A stretch of 21,663 nucleotides of DNA from JAJFVC01 sp039698075. Lineage in GTDB: Bacteria; Planctomycetota; Planctomycetia; Pirellulales; Thermoguttaceae. The notes beneath the pieces were generated by a model, which was not told the DNA's origin, made no database searches, and saw only the letters and a list, made by a program, of their open reading frames with translations. Positions 1-7,804 of this stretch are shown here, piece by piece. The stretch's first letter is position 1. Each line of letters starts with the position of its first letter. The position numbers were made by a program, and so were the translations under genes. The stretch spans positions 1 through 21,663 of the forward strand of contig JBDKTJ010000089.1 in assembly GCA_039698075.1 (NCBI GenBank), given 5' to 3'.

Positions 1-15
1 AAACCTTTTCGCTCG

Positions 16-285
16 TTAACGGCGCACAACATCCACAAGCGGAAATTGATCGGGATTTTTGAGCGCGGCAAGTTCGAGATCGACGTCGAGCTTCGGCCAA
101 TGGAGATGAAAGCCGTGCAACAAGGTTACATCTAAAATGTCGCTGACTTTTGCGTCCTTAAACCACGGAAATTTTTCATAGGGCAAAAAATACTCTTTCC
201 CGCCAACCAGCAGCCACAGACCGTGCGCCGAGATGTTGGTTACTTCAATCGCCGAAGTGTTCTCGCCAAGCTGCGACGATGGCAT
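16..285 (-). CDS. DUF2442 domain protein
   Basis: An 89-aa protein of the small DUF2442 family, recognised from the ITNISAHGLWL-like strand and the FPWFKDA segment followed by a C-terminal half ending LDVDLELAAL. An ATG at 318 is also in frame, but the ATG at 285 is preceded by GAGGAG at good spacing and matches the usual family start, so I chose it. The gene overlaps the upstream DUF4160 gene by 41 nt, so the two are probably co-translated. DUF4160 and DUF2442 proteins are often encoded side by side and have been suggested to form a toxin-antitoxin-like pair; this is family-level knowledge and unproven here. DUF2442 is usually regarded as the DNA-binding or antidote-like partner. Confidence 0.8.
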   Translation of the reverse strand: MPSSQLGENTSAIEVTNISAHGLWLLVGGKEYFLPYEKFPWFKDAKVSDILDVTLLHGFHLHWPKLDVDLELAALKNPDQFPLVDVVRR

Positions 286-484
286 CGTAATGCTCCTCAA
301 GTATCCGTAGAATTTCATTCAGTTGTTGACTGGACAGGCCGACGTGGTCGGCCAATGTTGCATTCGGCGTCAACCAGAATTTCGCCTCGCCGTCGGCACA
401 CGAAACGTGAACATGAAGCCGTTTCTCTTCTCGGGAAAAGAAATAAAAACGATAGCCACGATGTCGAAATACCGTTGGACTCAT
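245..484 (-). CDS. DUF4160 domain protein
   Basis: A 79-aa protein with the DUF4160 signature: a start segment of the form MSPTVFRHRGYRFYFFSREE, then HVHVSCADGEAKFWL (the conserved H-x-H-x-x near residue 25), and a helical tail NEILRILEEHYDAIVAAWREHF. The length is normal for the family. No convincing Shine-Dalgarno sequence precedes the ATG at 484, so expression may be weak. It overlaps the following DUF2442 gene by 41 nt, which is the usual arrangement of this pair. Its biochemical activity is unknown. A toxin-antitoxin role is a hypothesis drawn from gene pairing only. Confidence 0.8.
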   Translation of the reverse strand: MSPTVFRHRGYRFYFFSREEKRLHVHVSCADGEAKFWLTPNATLADHVGLSSQQLNEILRILEEHYDAIVAAWREHFGD

Positions 485-651
485 GGTAAATGTGATCGAA
501 CGACGTCATTGGAATCACGCTTGTGTTTCTATTTTGCCATCTTCCAAGGCATCTGTCAAACCACGGCGGGGGGTGATTGCGTCCAACGCGATCGGCAACG
601 CAGCTCGCGCCGTCGTTTGCGCCCATGGGGGCTACTCAGTACATCGCAACC

Positions 652-1647
652 CTACAAAACCACCTCTCCCCGATTTCGCTTCTTGGGCGCCGGACATGTG
701 CGAAGATAGTCGAGCACGTCGGCGAGTCGGGCCGTGGCCAAGGCGAGACACGTGTCGGCGCCGCCGTAATAGAGACGGAGGACATCGGCAGGCTTGTCTA
801 AAATCCAGCCGCACGGAAACACAACGCCGCTGACGTCGCCATGCCGCTCGTAGGGCGTCTCGGGCGCAAAGATCCATTCATCGCTGCGTCGAAGGACTTG
901 ACACGGATCCTCGAAATCAAGCAACGCAAGCCCCAGGCGATACAAACATCCGCCGGCGGTCGTTCGCACGCCGTGGTACATCATCAACCAACCCTCCGGC
1001 GTCTCCAGCGGCGGCGGGCCGAGGCCGATCCGGTTGGCGTCCCACCAGGCGCCGCGTCTCGCGTGCAACAGCAGTTGGTGTTCGCCCCAGTGGATGAGAT
1101 CGGGCGAGAAAGAGAGCCAGATGTGAGCGCCGGAACTGTCCGTGGAAACCGGCCTGTGAATCATCGCATAGCGATCGCCAAAGCGGCGCGGAAAGACGGC
1201 CGCATCCTTGTCCTCGGGCGGCATGACCGCGCCAAGTCGGGAGAACGCGCCGAAGTCTTTCGTCTCGGCCAACGACACCAAGGGTCCGCTGTGCGAAAAG
1301 GCTGTATAGGCGACGACCCACCGGCTGCGATCCTCAACCCAGGTCAGCCGGGCGTCTTCGATGCCCCACTCTTCCTCGGAGTGGTTTACCGGATCGGGCG
1401 TGAAACTGGGCGTGGAGTCGATCCGCCAGTTCGACACGCCGTCGCTGCTTCGGGCCACGGCCAGATGGGAATGTCCCCGGCGATCCTCAACGCGGACGAG
1501 CAACACGGTCTCATCGCCCGACTGACACGCGCCGGCATTGAACACCGTGTGGGCCGGATAGGGCCAGTCTCGGGCGGTCAGGATGGGATTGTCGCCGTGG
1601 CGGTGAAAAAGCTCCGCGTATTGATTGGAGATTGATTCTCGACGCAT
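652..1647 (-). CDS. Glycoside hydrolase family 130 protein (beta-mannoside phosphorylase/hydrolase-like)
   Basis: A 331-aa five-bladed beta-propeller enzyme of GH130. Visible signatures are NPILTARDWPYPAHTVFNAGA near residues 20-40, the GIEDAR box at 95-100 whose Asp is the expected proton donor, and the C-terminal run with LGLALLDFEDP, then PETPYERHGDVSGVVFPCG and LRLYYGGADT. Known GH130 members phosphorolyse beta-1,4- or beta-1,2-mannosides, and some hydrolyse them; the substrate cannot be told from this sequence. An in-frame ATG at 1683 exists, but the ATG at 1647 follows AAGGAA at sensible spacing. It is the last gene of a three-gene operon, 63 nt after the barrel-like protein and downstream of a GT4 transferase. 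A role in turnover or recycling of the glycan made by that transferase is inferred. No signal peptide is seen, so it is probably cytoplasmic. Confidence 0.88.
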   Translation of the reverse strand: MRRESISNQYAELFHRHGDNPILTARDWPYPAHTVFNAGACQSGDETVLLVRVEDRRGHSHLAVARSSDGVSNWRIDSTPSFTPDPVNHSEEEWGIEDARLTWVEDRSRWVVAYTAFSHSGPLVSLAETKDFGAFSRLGAVMPPEDKDAAVFPRRFGDRYAMIHRPVSTDSSGAHIWLSFSPDLIHWGEHQLLLHARRGAWWDANRIGLGPPPLETPEGWLMMYHGVRTTAGGCLYRLGLALLDFEDPCQVLRRSDEWIFAPETPYERHGDVSGVVFPCGWILDKPADVLRLYYGGADTCLALATARLADVLDYLRTCPAPKKRNRGEVVL

Positions 1648-1710
1648 GTCGCGATTTCCTTGTTGTTCTTGCGTCCTTCGCAATCCATGGGCCGTGCGGC
1701 GGCCGGTGGA

Positions 1711-2793
1711 TCAGCACAACTCGGCTGGAATAGCCGCGTCTTGCCGCAACCCAGGATGATTGGCCGCGTCGACGTCAATGAGTTCCGCCCACAGATAGGC
1801 AAGCGTCGATTCCGCTCCTTGGTTTCGATTCACGCCCGACCGCTGCAACCCGTCATAGCATGAGCCGCGGTCCACGTCGACCAACGGCCGTTGCAGGCTG
1901 TTGCGGCCATGAAACCACGCACGCGCACGACGGAACGCCGCCAAATATTTTTCATGGCCCAACAGCGTAAATCCGGCCAGCGCGGCGTCGGCCATCGTGA
2001 CGGCCTCGATCGGTTGCTGATCGTAGAGCGATTTTTCCTCTCCGCGCGAGTACCAATCGCTGTTGCCGATCGGCCAGAAAATGCCTTGCCCGGTCGTCTC
2101 ATGGTCCAAAAAGTCAAACGATGCCGCCGCCACGTCGAGGAACTCTTCCTCGGGCCAGCAGCGAGCCGCGACGAACAGCGCATGCGGCAACACGGCGTTC
2201 GCGTAAGTCATGCGAGACTCGAACCAGGGCCAATCCGGCCGCTGGGAACGGCGGTAGCACTCGACCAACCGTTGCGCCGAGGACCGGGCGACGTTTTCAA
2301 GCGGCTCAATCTGCTTCACCTCCGACATGGACAGATGCCCCCACGCCAGGATCACGTAGGCCTGCGCTCGCAAGCTCCGCAATTCGTCGAGCGATGGCGT
2401 AACCGATTTGATCAACTCGCGAGCCAACTCGCGGTATCCGTCGGGCAGACCGCTGCCGAGCACTTCGGCCAGAGCGCGGATCGCTTGCCCTTGGCTATCG
2501 CCGGTGCCTTCGGCGTCCAACCAGTCGCGTTGATAACTTAAAAAATTGTGAAACCCGCGAACAGGGCAACGGGCATGTTCCAAAAAGCTCAGATAGGTTG
2601 TCACCCGATCGAGCATTCGCTCCCCCGGCTGTTGTTCCCACAGTCGCGTGCAAAGACGCAGGGCTCGTGCGTTGTCGTCGGTGGTGTAGCCGCTTTCGCG
2701 ACGCGGAATGCTGTAAATTGCGTGCTGAATCAGCCCGGTCGAGTCCGTCATGCGATCCAGGTGGTTCAATGGGATTGGGGCGCTGCCATGCAT
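1711..2793 (-). CDS. (alpha/alpha)-barrel-like carbohydrate-active protein partnered with GT4
   Basis: A 360-aa, helix-rich protein with the motif GYTTDDNARAL at about residues 35-45, preceded by TDSTGLIQHAIYSIPRRES. This signature marks a protein family found next to, or fused to the C terminus of, GT4 glycosyltransferases, and it resembles (alpha/alpha)6-barrel sugar enzymes. Later segments such as WPWFESRMTYANAVLPHAL and LYDQQPIEAVTMADAAL contain the aromatic and acidic residues expected of a sugar-binding barrel. Its reaction is not known to me. The start is clear: GGAGG lies six bases before the ATG, and its first base overlaps the TAA of the GT4 gene (TAATG), indicating translational coupling. 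It probably acts on the same oligosaccharide as its two neighbours. Confidence 0.75.
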   Translation of the reverse strand: MHGSAPIPLNHLDRMTDSTGLIQHAIYSIPRRESGYTTDDNARALRLCTRLWEQQPGERMLDRVTTYLSFLEHARCPVRGFHNFLSYQRDWLDAEGTGDSQGQAIRALAEVLGSGLPDGYRELARELIKSVTPSLDELRSLRAQAYVILAWGHLSMSEVKQIEPLENVARSSAQRLVECYRRSQRPDWPWFESRMTYANAVLPHALFVAARCWPEEEFLDVAAASFDFLDHETTGQGIFWPIGNSDWYSRGEEKSLYDQQPIEAVTMADAALAGFTLLGHEKYLAAFRRARAWFHGRNSLQRPLVDVDRGSCYDGLQRSGVNRNQGAESTLAYLWAELIDVDAANHPGLRQDAAIPAELC

Positions 2794-4028
2794 TAAAGAC
2801 CTCCGTGGATGAGTTCAATGGGGTGGTATTTGTCCACGGGAATCGGGGGCGTTTTGCGAACGAACCGCCGTCGACCGGTTCGGTTTTCCGCCGCCACCCG
2901 ATCGAAGACTTCGACGTATTGCTGGCCAACGTTTGGCCAGAACATGGGTTTTGCATAGCGATACGCTCTGCGCCGCGTTTGAATCCGAAAGGCCGCGTCG
3001 GCGAGGAATCGGATCGTCGCATCGGCCATGGCGTGGCTGTCGCCGAAGGGCGTGAGCAGGCCTCGTCCATTGGCCAAAACCTCCTTGGCGTACAGATAAG
3101 GCGTGCTGACCACGGCCCCGCCCGCCGCCATGGCATAGGCCAACGTGCCGCTGGCAATCTGATCCTTGCCGGGATAGGGCGTCACGTAGACGTCGCACGC
3201 TTGCAGGTGCCGCAACAAATCGGCAAGGCTCAGATACTTGTTCACAAATCGCACATGGTCGCCGACGCCCAAGTCCTGGGCCATTTTGATGAGGCTCTCT
3301 CGATAGACCTCGCCTTCCTGACGTTTCACTTGCGGGTGCGTTGCACCGACGATCAAGTAGATCGCCTCGGGAAAGGCGGCGACGATGCGTGGCACGGCCT
3401 GAATCATGTATTCGAGCCCCTTGCCGCGATTGATGAGCCCGAACGTGCAGATAACCCGCCGACCTGCAAGACCCAGCCGAGCTTTGTGCGTGCCGTCGCG
3501 CCGATACGGGACTTCCGGCACGCCATGAGGAATCACCCGAACTTCCGTCCCCGTCACATGATAGACTTTTTCCAAAAGCCTCGCCGCGATTCTGGTCATC
3601 ACGACAATCCCTTGGCTGTGCGCCGCGAGGTCTTGGATGATGCGCCGCGGCTGTGGGGCCGGCTCGGTCAAAAGCGTGTGAAACGTCGTGACAAGCGGTT
3701 TGCGGCAGCCATGCACAAACTCCAACACTCGCTCGCCCCAATCGCCCGGATAAAGACCGAACTCGTGTTGCAGACTCACCGCATCGCAAGGGCCGTCGTT
3801 GGCCACCTCGGCGGCCAATCGGTAGGCGTCAGGGCGGTTGTTGTCGATGATGTGGACCACGCGGGGATCGTCATACCGAAGCCCACGCGTCTTCTGAATG
3901 GCGGCGACCGAGGACACGGGCTCCGGCGACACCAGATCGACGGCATCGGCCGAGTCGCGGGTAAACGTGGCCAGTCCGCACTCTTCCGGTGGATATGTCG
4001 ATACAAAAAGAGGTCTTGCGGTATTCAC
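2793..4028 (-). CDS. Glycosyltransferase family 4 protein
   Basis: A 411-aa GT-B fold transferase. The N-terminal domain begins PLFVSTYPPEECGLATFTRD, the usual ECG(I/L)A(T/S)(Y/F) donor-site loop, and continues with LQHEFGLYPGDWG and TTFHTLL. The C-terminal Rossmann domain shows VRVIPHGVP, FGLINRGKGLEYMIQAV, and the donor-binding region TPYPGKDQIASGTLAYAMAAGGAVVSTPY. The start is a GTG at 4028 preceded by a near-perfect AAGGAGGTGA, so translation should be strong. It is the first gene of the operon, with the 244-nt gap 4029-4272 upstream. The donor sugar cannot be read from sequence; the GH130 neighbour makes a mannoside product plausible. It is cytoplasmic or membrane-peripheral, with no transmembrane segment seen. 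Confidence 0.9.
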   Translation of the reverse strand: MNTARPLFVSTYPPEECGLATFTRDSADAVDLVSPEPVSSVAAIQKTRGLRYDDPRVVHIIDNNRPDAYRLAAEVANDGPCDAVSLQHEFGLYPGDWGERVLEFVHGCRKPLVTTFHTLLTEPAPQPRRIIQDLAAHSQGIVVMTRIAARLLEKVYHVTGTEVRVIPHGVPEVPYRRDGTHKARLGLAGRRVICTFGLINRGKGLEYMIQAVPRIVAAFPEAIYLIVGATHPQVKRQEGEVYRESLIKMAQDLGVGDHVRFVNKYLSLADLLRHLQACDVYVTPYPGKDQIASGTLAYAMAAGGAVVSTPYLYAKEVLANGRGLLTPFGDSHAMADATIRFLADAAFRIQTRRRAYRYAKPMFWPNVGQQYVEVFDRVAAENRTGRRRFVRKTPPIPVDKYHPIELIHGGL

Positions 4029-4272
4029 TCGTCACCTCCTTATAAATCTCTAGGTAGCTAATGAACCGTTCCAGACTCACGAACCTAGGCAAACTCGGCT
4101 GTTTCAGACGTGTTTGCCGACAGCAAATCGCTCAAGGACAACCTAGACATCAATAGGTTGCTCCCCGCCCAGGGCAAGGTCGGCAAGCGCTGGAATGTCT
4201 TTTCTGACCTTCGCGGAATGGTTCCGCTGGGTTCATTGTTGCCTCAAAAATCTCCGGCGTTGCGTTGACTTC

Positions 4273-4437
4273 TCAGCGGCGTCGAAGACCCAGATCATAC
4301 CCGCTCAACAGGAGGCCGAGCGTGATGCAAAACAGCCCCCAAATCACAGGATTGGGGACAATCGCCGCCCCGATCCCGCCCAGAAATAGCACAATGGCTG
4401 CGATGACGAAGAAGACCATCCCAATCGTCATGTTCAT
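4273..4437 (-). CDS. Small two-helix membrane protein (54 aa)
   Basis: A short gene read directly from the minus strand. The ATG at 4437 is preceded by GGAGGAGG, and the product starts MNMTIGMVFFVIAAIVLFLG and ends DLGLRRR before TGA. It has two hydrophobic segments, about residues 5-25 and 30-47, separated by a PNP turn, with a basic C-terminal tail that should face the cytoplasm. Codon-level phase, a strong ribosome binding site and clean hydrophobicity support it as real, but I know no function. It lies 51 nt after the lipoprotein gene and shares direction with the run of small envelope genes at 4489-5116. Confidence 0.7.
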   Translation of the reverse strand: MNMTIGMVFFVIAAIVLFLGGIGAAIVPNPVIWGLFCITLGLLLSGYDLGLRRR

Positions 4438-4488
4438 GTTAGCCTCCTCCGTAAAAAAGAATAGTAACCCATTAGGATGGGTTTTCGC

Positions 4489-4926
4489 TCAAAACTCTTT
4501 CGTGACGTCGTGGAAGGCTTTGTCCAAATCGTCATAGGCCGCCTGGGCTCCCTTTTGGACATCCTTCCAAGCCTTGGCGCTCGAGCGACCGACCTCGTCC
4601 AGCTTGGCGTTCACGGCTTCCCGCTTCGTTTTCAGATCGGCCATCTTCTGATCCCAGTTTGCCTTGGCCTTGTCCTTCAGTTTGCCGCCCTTCTCTTGGA
4701 GCTTGGCGATTTTGGCGTCCAACTCACTGAGTCGAGCATCGAGATCCTTTTGAAACTCCTCCTTGGTTTGCTCGGAATACTCGGCCGCCGTTTCAACGGC
4801 CTGACCGGCATCGCGGCGCACGTCTTCGGACGTTACCTTTTTGGGCGTCCGATCGGAGGGCTTCTGCTCGCACCCTAGAGTTACGAACAGCCCGGCCAAC
4901 GTCAACATGCAAACAAATCGAAACAT
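4489..4926 (-). CDS. Coiled-coil lipoprotein
   Basis: A 145-aa secreted lipoprotein. The N terminus is a short signal peptide with a lipobox ending at Cys19 (LFVTLGC, an L-G-C lipobox). The rest is highly charged and almost entirely helical, with heptad-like LSELDAKIAKLQEKGGKLKDKAKANW, typical of a long coiled coil. AAGGAGA precedes the ATG at good spacing. Similar Lys/Asp/Glu-rich lipoproteins occur in stress-adaptation clusters, but no specific activity is known. It lies between the DUF3309 miniprotein and the 54-aa membrane protein, so a periplasmic or envelope-stress role is inferred from context. Confidence 0.8.
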   Translation of the reverse strand: MFRFVCMLTLAGLFVTLGCEQKPSDRTPKKVTSEDVRRDAGQAVETAAEYSEQTKEEFQKDLDARLSELDAKIAKLQEKGGKLKDKAKANWDQKMADLKTKREAVNAKLDEVGRSSAKAWKDVQKGAQAAYDDLDKAFHDVTKEF

Positions 4927-4954
4927 GACGAAATCTCCTTCTCGGTTTTGGCGG

Positions 4955-5116
4955 TCAGAAAGGAAGGCGTCCCATGAGCAGCAGGATCAACAGGATTAGC
5001 ACAACCAATCCAAGTCCGCCGCTCGGGCCATAGCCCCAGTTTCTGCTGTGAGGCCACGTGGGCAACATGCCCAGAAGCATCAGAATCAGAACCACAATCA
5101 GAATTGTTCCAAGCAT
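4955..5116 (-). CDS. DUF3309 family miniprotein
   Basis: A 53-aa protein starting MLGTILIVVLILMLLGMLP and containing TWPHSRNWGYGPSGGLGL, followed by a second hydrophobic helix ending MGRLPF. This two-helix hairpin with the central WPHSRxWGYGPSGG loop is diagnostic of DUF3309. AAGGAGC precedes the ATG at 5116. Members are common in proteobacteria and planctomycetes, often beside stress genes, and have no known function. Here it sits between the YXWGXW-repeat protein and a lipoprotein, consistent with an inner-membrane envelope role. Confidence 0.92.
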   Translation of the reverse strand: MLGTILIVVLILMLLGMLPTWPHSRNWGYGPSGGLGLVVLILLILLLMGRLPF

Positions 5117-5154
5117 TTTGGCGCTCCTTTGCAAAACAACCTAGGGAATGGATC

Positions 5155-6732
5155 TTATTTCTTCCCCTTGTCCTGGTGTTGATCCTGTTTCGAACCCGCC
5201 GCGTCCTTGCCGCGAGGTTGCGGAGCCCGCCGTTCGACCTGGCGCTGCGGTTGCGGAGCAGCCCGTTCAACCTTCGGTTGCGGTTGCGGCTGGGTTCGCG
5301 GCTGATCGGCTGATCGATTCACTCGGGCCTTGGCAGCCACATTAGGATCGGGTTTCGGGAACTCATACGCTGCTGGCGGAGCACGGTCCTTCCCTAAACC
5401 CGCAACGGGCTTCCCCACAATCGGAGAACCTGGAAGTCTCGTTTTGGCCGGCGTGAATTCCTTGCCGTCCGTCACGCGTGGACCACCCACCGGGCCCGTT
5501 TCCAGCGTCTGCCGCTGCTGACGGAATCGTTGGACCTCTTGCGACTGTTGGACAAGTCGTTGTCGCTCTGCCTGGTCCACCGGCTGGAATCGCTGTTGGC
5601 TCTCTCGGTTCCTGCTCAGATTGTCAAGCAGCCCGGCGACTCGGGGAAGTCCGACTCTTGCCGTGGCGTCACTCGCGTTTTGCAATCCCTGGCCCGCCCA
5701 GGTGCGCGGCGGACGCAGATTTTCGTGATCGCGGCGGTTCTCGAAGTCCGCCCGTTGACGTTGCTCCCATCCACGGTCTTGCCGATGCTGCCAGCGGTCA
5801 TACGCGAAAATCGGATCGTAGCCGAAACGCCCCGAGTTAACCGCATACGCGGGGTAAAACCCGGCGCCACGGTAATTCGGAGCGTAGTAGTCGCCGAAAT
5901 AGTAGTGTTGGTAGCGCGGCCGCAGGAAGAGATGATCGGTGAACATGTTGAGATCGATCACCGTCGTCGGCGAATAGGAGAAGCCGCGCCGCCCGTACAC
6001 GCCCGCCCCAAAATACACCGGTGCAAACAACACGCCGCGACGATTAATGGGGTAATCCCAGTAGCCATCGACGAAGACGTAGCCGCCGGGAGCCCACATG
6101 TAGTGGGCCGGAATCCACACCCAATTCGACTGCGCAGTCGCCCAGAAACCGGGACGCCAGACATAGCGGTTGTTCCGCCATACCCAACAGCCCGGCAACC
6201 AAATGTTGTCTGGCGACGGCGAGGCGACGTTGGGACCGGTCTCGACGGTCGCGGGCGGCTCGGGCAAATATTCCACGTCGCTCATCTGGGCATTGGCCCA
6301 ATAGCCGGAGGTCCACTGGAAACCCTGTCCGGACTTGCCCCAATAGCCTGGCACCCATTGACGGCCAGGCGGCAGATCGCGCCAAATGCCGCTAATCCAA
6401 AGAAAATCCTTCCGCTCGTCGTCCCAGCCCCAGTAGCCGGGGATCCACGCAACGTTCGCCCCCTCTGGTCGCTGCTCCGGCGGCAGTTCTTCGATGGCAG
6501 CCGGCGGTGTTTTCGGCACGACGACGCCCGGCTCGGGATCGAAAGTCACGGTTTCCGCAAAGGCCTCGTGAACCGGGCCTCGCGTGAGCACCTGCACGCC
6601 ATCCTCGGCAACGGCCGGTGCTGGGGCGGCCGGGACCGGCTGTGCGAACAGGGCCTTGTATAAGCCAAAGCCGCAAACCAGAGCCAGCAGTGTCCCGACA
6701 ACGCACCATTGGTAGACATGACGTACGTTCAT
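5155..6732 (-). CDS. YXWGXW (WXXGXW) repeat envelope protein
   Basis: A 525-aa exported protein. Residues about 9-30 form an uncleaved or cleaved signal helix (WCVVGTLLALVCGFGLYKALF). Residues about 95-250 carry WXXGXW repeats: WIPGYW, WISGIW, WVPGYW, WTSGYW, WLPGCW, WRPGFW, then VFVDGYW. A Tyr/Phe-rich segment follows (VLFAPVYFGAGVYG), and the C-terminal third is disordered, rich in Gln, Pro and Arg, ending in a basic KDKGKK-like tail. The repeat is characteristic of planctomycete and proteobacterial cell-surface proteins of unknown role. An ATG at 6762 is in frame, but the one at 6732 follows AAAGGA at 8-nt spacing and avoids overlap with the response-regulator gene. It is probably co-transcribed with that gene, one base apart. 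Confidence 0.88.
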   Translation of the reverse strand: MNVRHVYQWCVVGTLLALVCGFGLYKALFAQPVPAAPAPAVAEDGVQVLTRGPVHEAFAETVTFDPEPGVVVPKTPPAAIEELPPEQRPEGANVAWIPGYWGWDDERKDFLWISGIWRDLPPGRQWVPGYWGKSGQGFQWTSGYWANAQMSDVEYLPEPPATVETGPNVASPSPDNIWLPGCWVWRNNRYVWRPGFWATAQSNWVWIPAHYMWAPGGYVFVDGYWDYPINRRGVLFAPVYFGAGVYGRRGFSYSPTTVIDLNMFTDHLFLRPRYQHYYFGDYYAPNYRGAGFYPAYAVNSGRFGYDPIFAYDRWQHRQDRGWEQRQRADFENRRDHENLRPPRTWAGQGLQNASDATARVGLPRVAGLLDNLSRNRESQQRFQPVDQAERQRLVQQSQEVQRFRQQRQTLETGPVGGPRVTDGKEFTPAKTRLPGSPIVGKPVAGLGKDRAPPAAYEFPKPDPNVAAKARVNRSADQPRTQPQPQPKVERAAPQPQRQVERRAPQPRGKDAAGSKQDQHQDKGKK

Positions 6733-6733
6733 A

Positions 6734-7486
6734 TTAATTTTCCTTTGTGAGAACGAGTTCATGGGTCAGCAAAAGTTCGTTCGAGCAGTCTCCCTCGGTT
6801 TTTTCCGATAAAGCACATCGCCGAGCTTGCCATCCGTCGATCGGCGCAACGTCGATGTCCACCTCAACCCGTTCAGCTTGAGACTGTGAGGCTTCAAACG
6901 CCTCCATCACGGCGGCCAACGCCAACTGCTTGACGTGGTGCGAGTCGGAGCAGCCGCGGACAACGACACGTCCATCAACGGTTTCGACGCGCAGGTCCCG
7001 GATGCGGCCTCCGGTTCGTCTGGTGATCGAACATTCCAAGCGGCCGTTTTGTTCCGCCAACGTGAATCGCAATTTTGGATGAGCAAGGATGGCGCGGAGC
7101 CGTTCTGCCAGCCGATCGGACGATATCGGCTTAAGCTGATAGTCGCTGACCGGAAAACGTGCGATCGCTTCCAAGAGACGCGGATCACGGCACGAGGTGA
7201 GCACCATGACGGGCACAGTCGCCAGTTTCGGATTCTCGCCCATCATTGCGAGAACTCCCTCGCCGCCGCCCCACGGCAACTGCGGTTCCAGCACAAGCAC
7301 GTCCGGCGTGTCCTCTCGCAGTCGATCCATGCACTCCAAGCCGGTTAATGCCGCAGATATTTCAAAGTCCTCTTGGAAAAGAGAATCTCGATACATGGTC
7401 TGGAGCGACTTATCGGGATCGGCGATTAAAACTCGAATCGACTTCGATCCTTTCGACCGCTGTTGAAAGACAGCCTCACTATTCAC
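6734..7486 (-). CDS. Atypical response regulator with BON-like C-terminal domain
   Basis: A 250-aa protein. Residues about 17-130 are a CheY-like receiver: the acidic pocket is seen in LIADPDK (D23, D25), the switch Thr in VMVLTS (T97) and the conserved Lys in YQLKP (K119). The phosphoacceptor position is Glu (E67 in LVLEPQLPWGGG) instead of Asp. Residues about 155-215 (GGRIRDLRVETVDGRVVVRG then HVKQLALAAV) resemble a BON domain, usually a phospholipid- or surface-binding module. The GTG at 7495 overlaps its own AAGGAAGG, so the GTG at 7486, eight bases after it, is the better start. No histidine kinase is adjacent. The Glu may mimic a permanently phosphorylated state; this is inference. Confidence 0.8.
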   Translation of the reverse strand: MNSEAVFQQRSKGSKSIRVLIADPDKSLQTMYRDSLFQEDFEISAALTGLECMDRLREDTPDVLVLEPQLPWGGGEGVLAMMGENPKLATVPVMVLTSCRDPRLLEAIARFPVSDYQLKPISSDRLAERLRAILAHPKLRFTLAEQNGRLECSITRRTGGRIRDLRVETVDGRVVVRGCSDSHHVKQLALAAVMEAFEASQSQAERVEVDIDVAPIDGWQARRCALSEKTEGDCSNELLLTHELVLTKEN

Positions 7487-7543
7487 GATAGACACCTTCC
7501 TTGAGCTTGCATGTATCTAGATAAATAGGAACAGGGCTGAGTC

Positions 7544-7792
7544 TCAGTCGCGTTCACGTTTTTGGACCTTGTCGGCCTGGCCGCCGGTTTTGTCTTTCGC
7601 CTTTTCTCCAAACTCCGCGATCCTTTCCCTAGCCTTGCCCTCATCCACGCGGATCTTATCTTGGTCCATGGTAACGGTAGCACTGGACGTGTTGTCTGTG
7701 CGAGTAGTCGAAAAATGGAACCAACCCTGGTAAAAACCCACGGCGACGATGGCAATCAGGAGCAGCGCCGCTAAATTCAGTAGAACTCTCAT
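7544..7792 (-). CDS. Small single-pass membrane protein (82 aa)
   Basis: The product starts MRVLLNLAALLLIAIVAVGF, a transmembrane anchor at about residues 3-22, followed by a polar and strongly charged tail (DQDKIRVDEGKARERIAEFG and onwards) likely to be helical. GAGGG lies upstream of the ATG at 7792, and the gene starts 12 nt after the csrA stop, so the two are probably one transcript. I do not recognise a named family. Similar anchored proteins with Lys/Glu-rich tails are common in planctomycete stress loci. It may sit in the cytoplasmic membrane with the tail outside, but the topology is a guess. Confidence 0.7.
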   Translation of the reverse strand: MRVLLNLAALLLIAIVAVGFYQGWFHFSTTRTDNTSSATVTMDQDKIRVDEGKARERIAEFGEKAKDKTGGQADKVQKRERD

Positions 7793-7804
7793 ATTGTTTT
7801 GCCC

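Noticed and set aside
841..1635. A 264-codon plus-strand open frame
   Set aside because: Antisense to the GH130 gene and without any recognisable domain.
2598..4061. A 487-codon open frame on the plus strand
   Set aside because: It lies antisense to the GT4 and barrel genes, which have clear motifs and strong ribosome binding sites; the plus-strand product shows no family pattern.
4139..4160. 7-bp hairpin CAACCTA/TAGGTTG as a terminator
   Set aside because: The stem is short and AT-leaning with no T tract; not enough to call.
5530..6663. A 377-codon plus-strand open frame
   Set aside because: Antisense to the YXWGXW-repeat protein, whose repeats establish the true frame.
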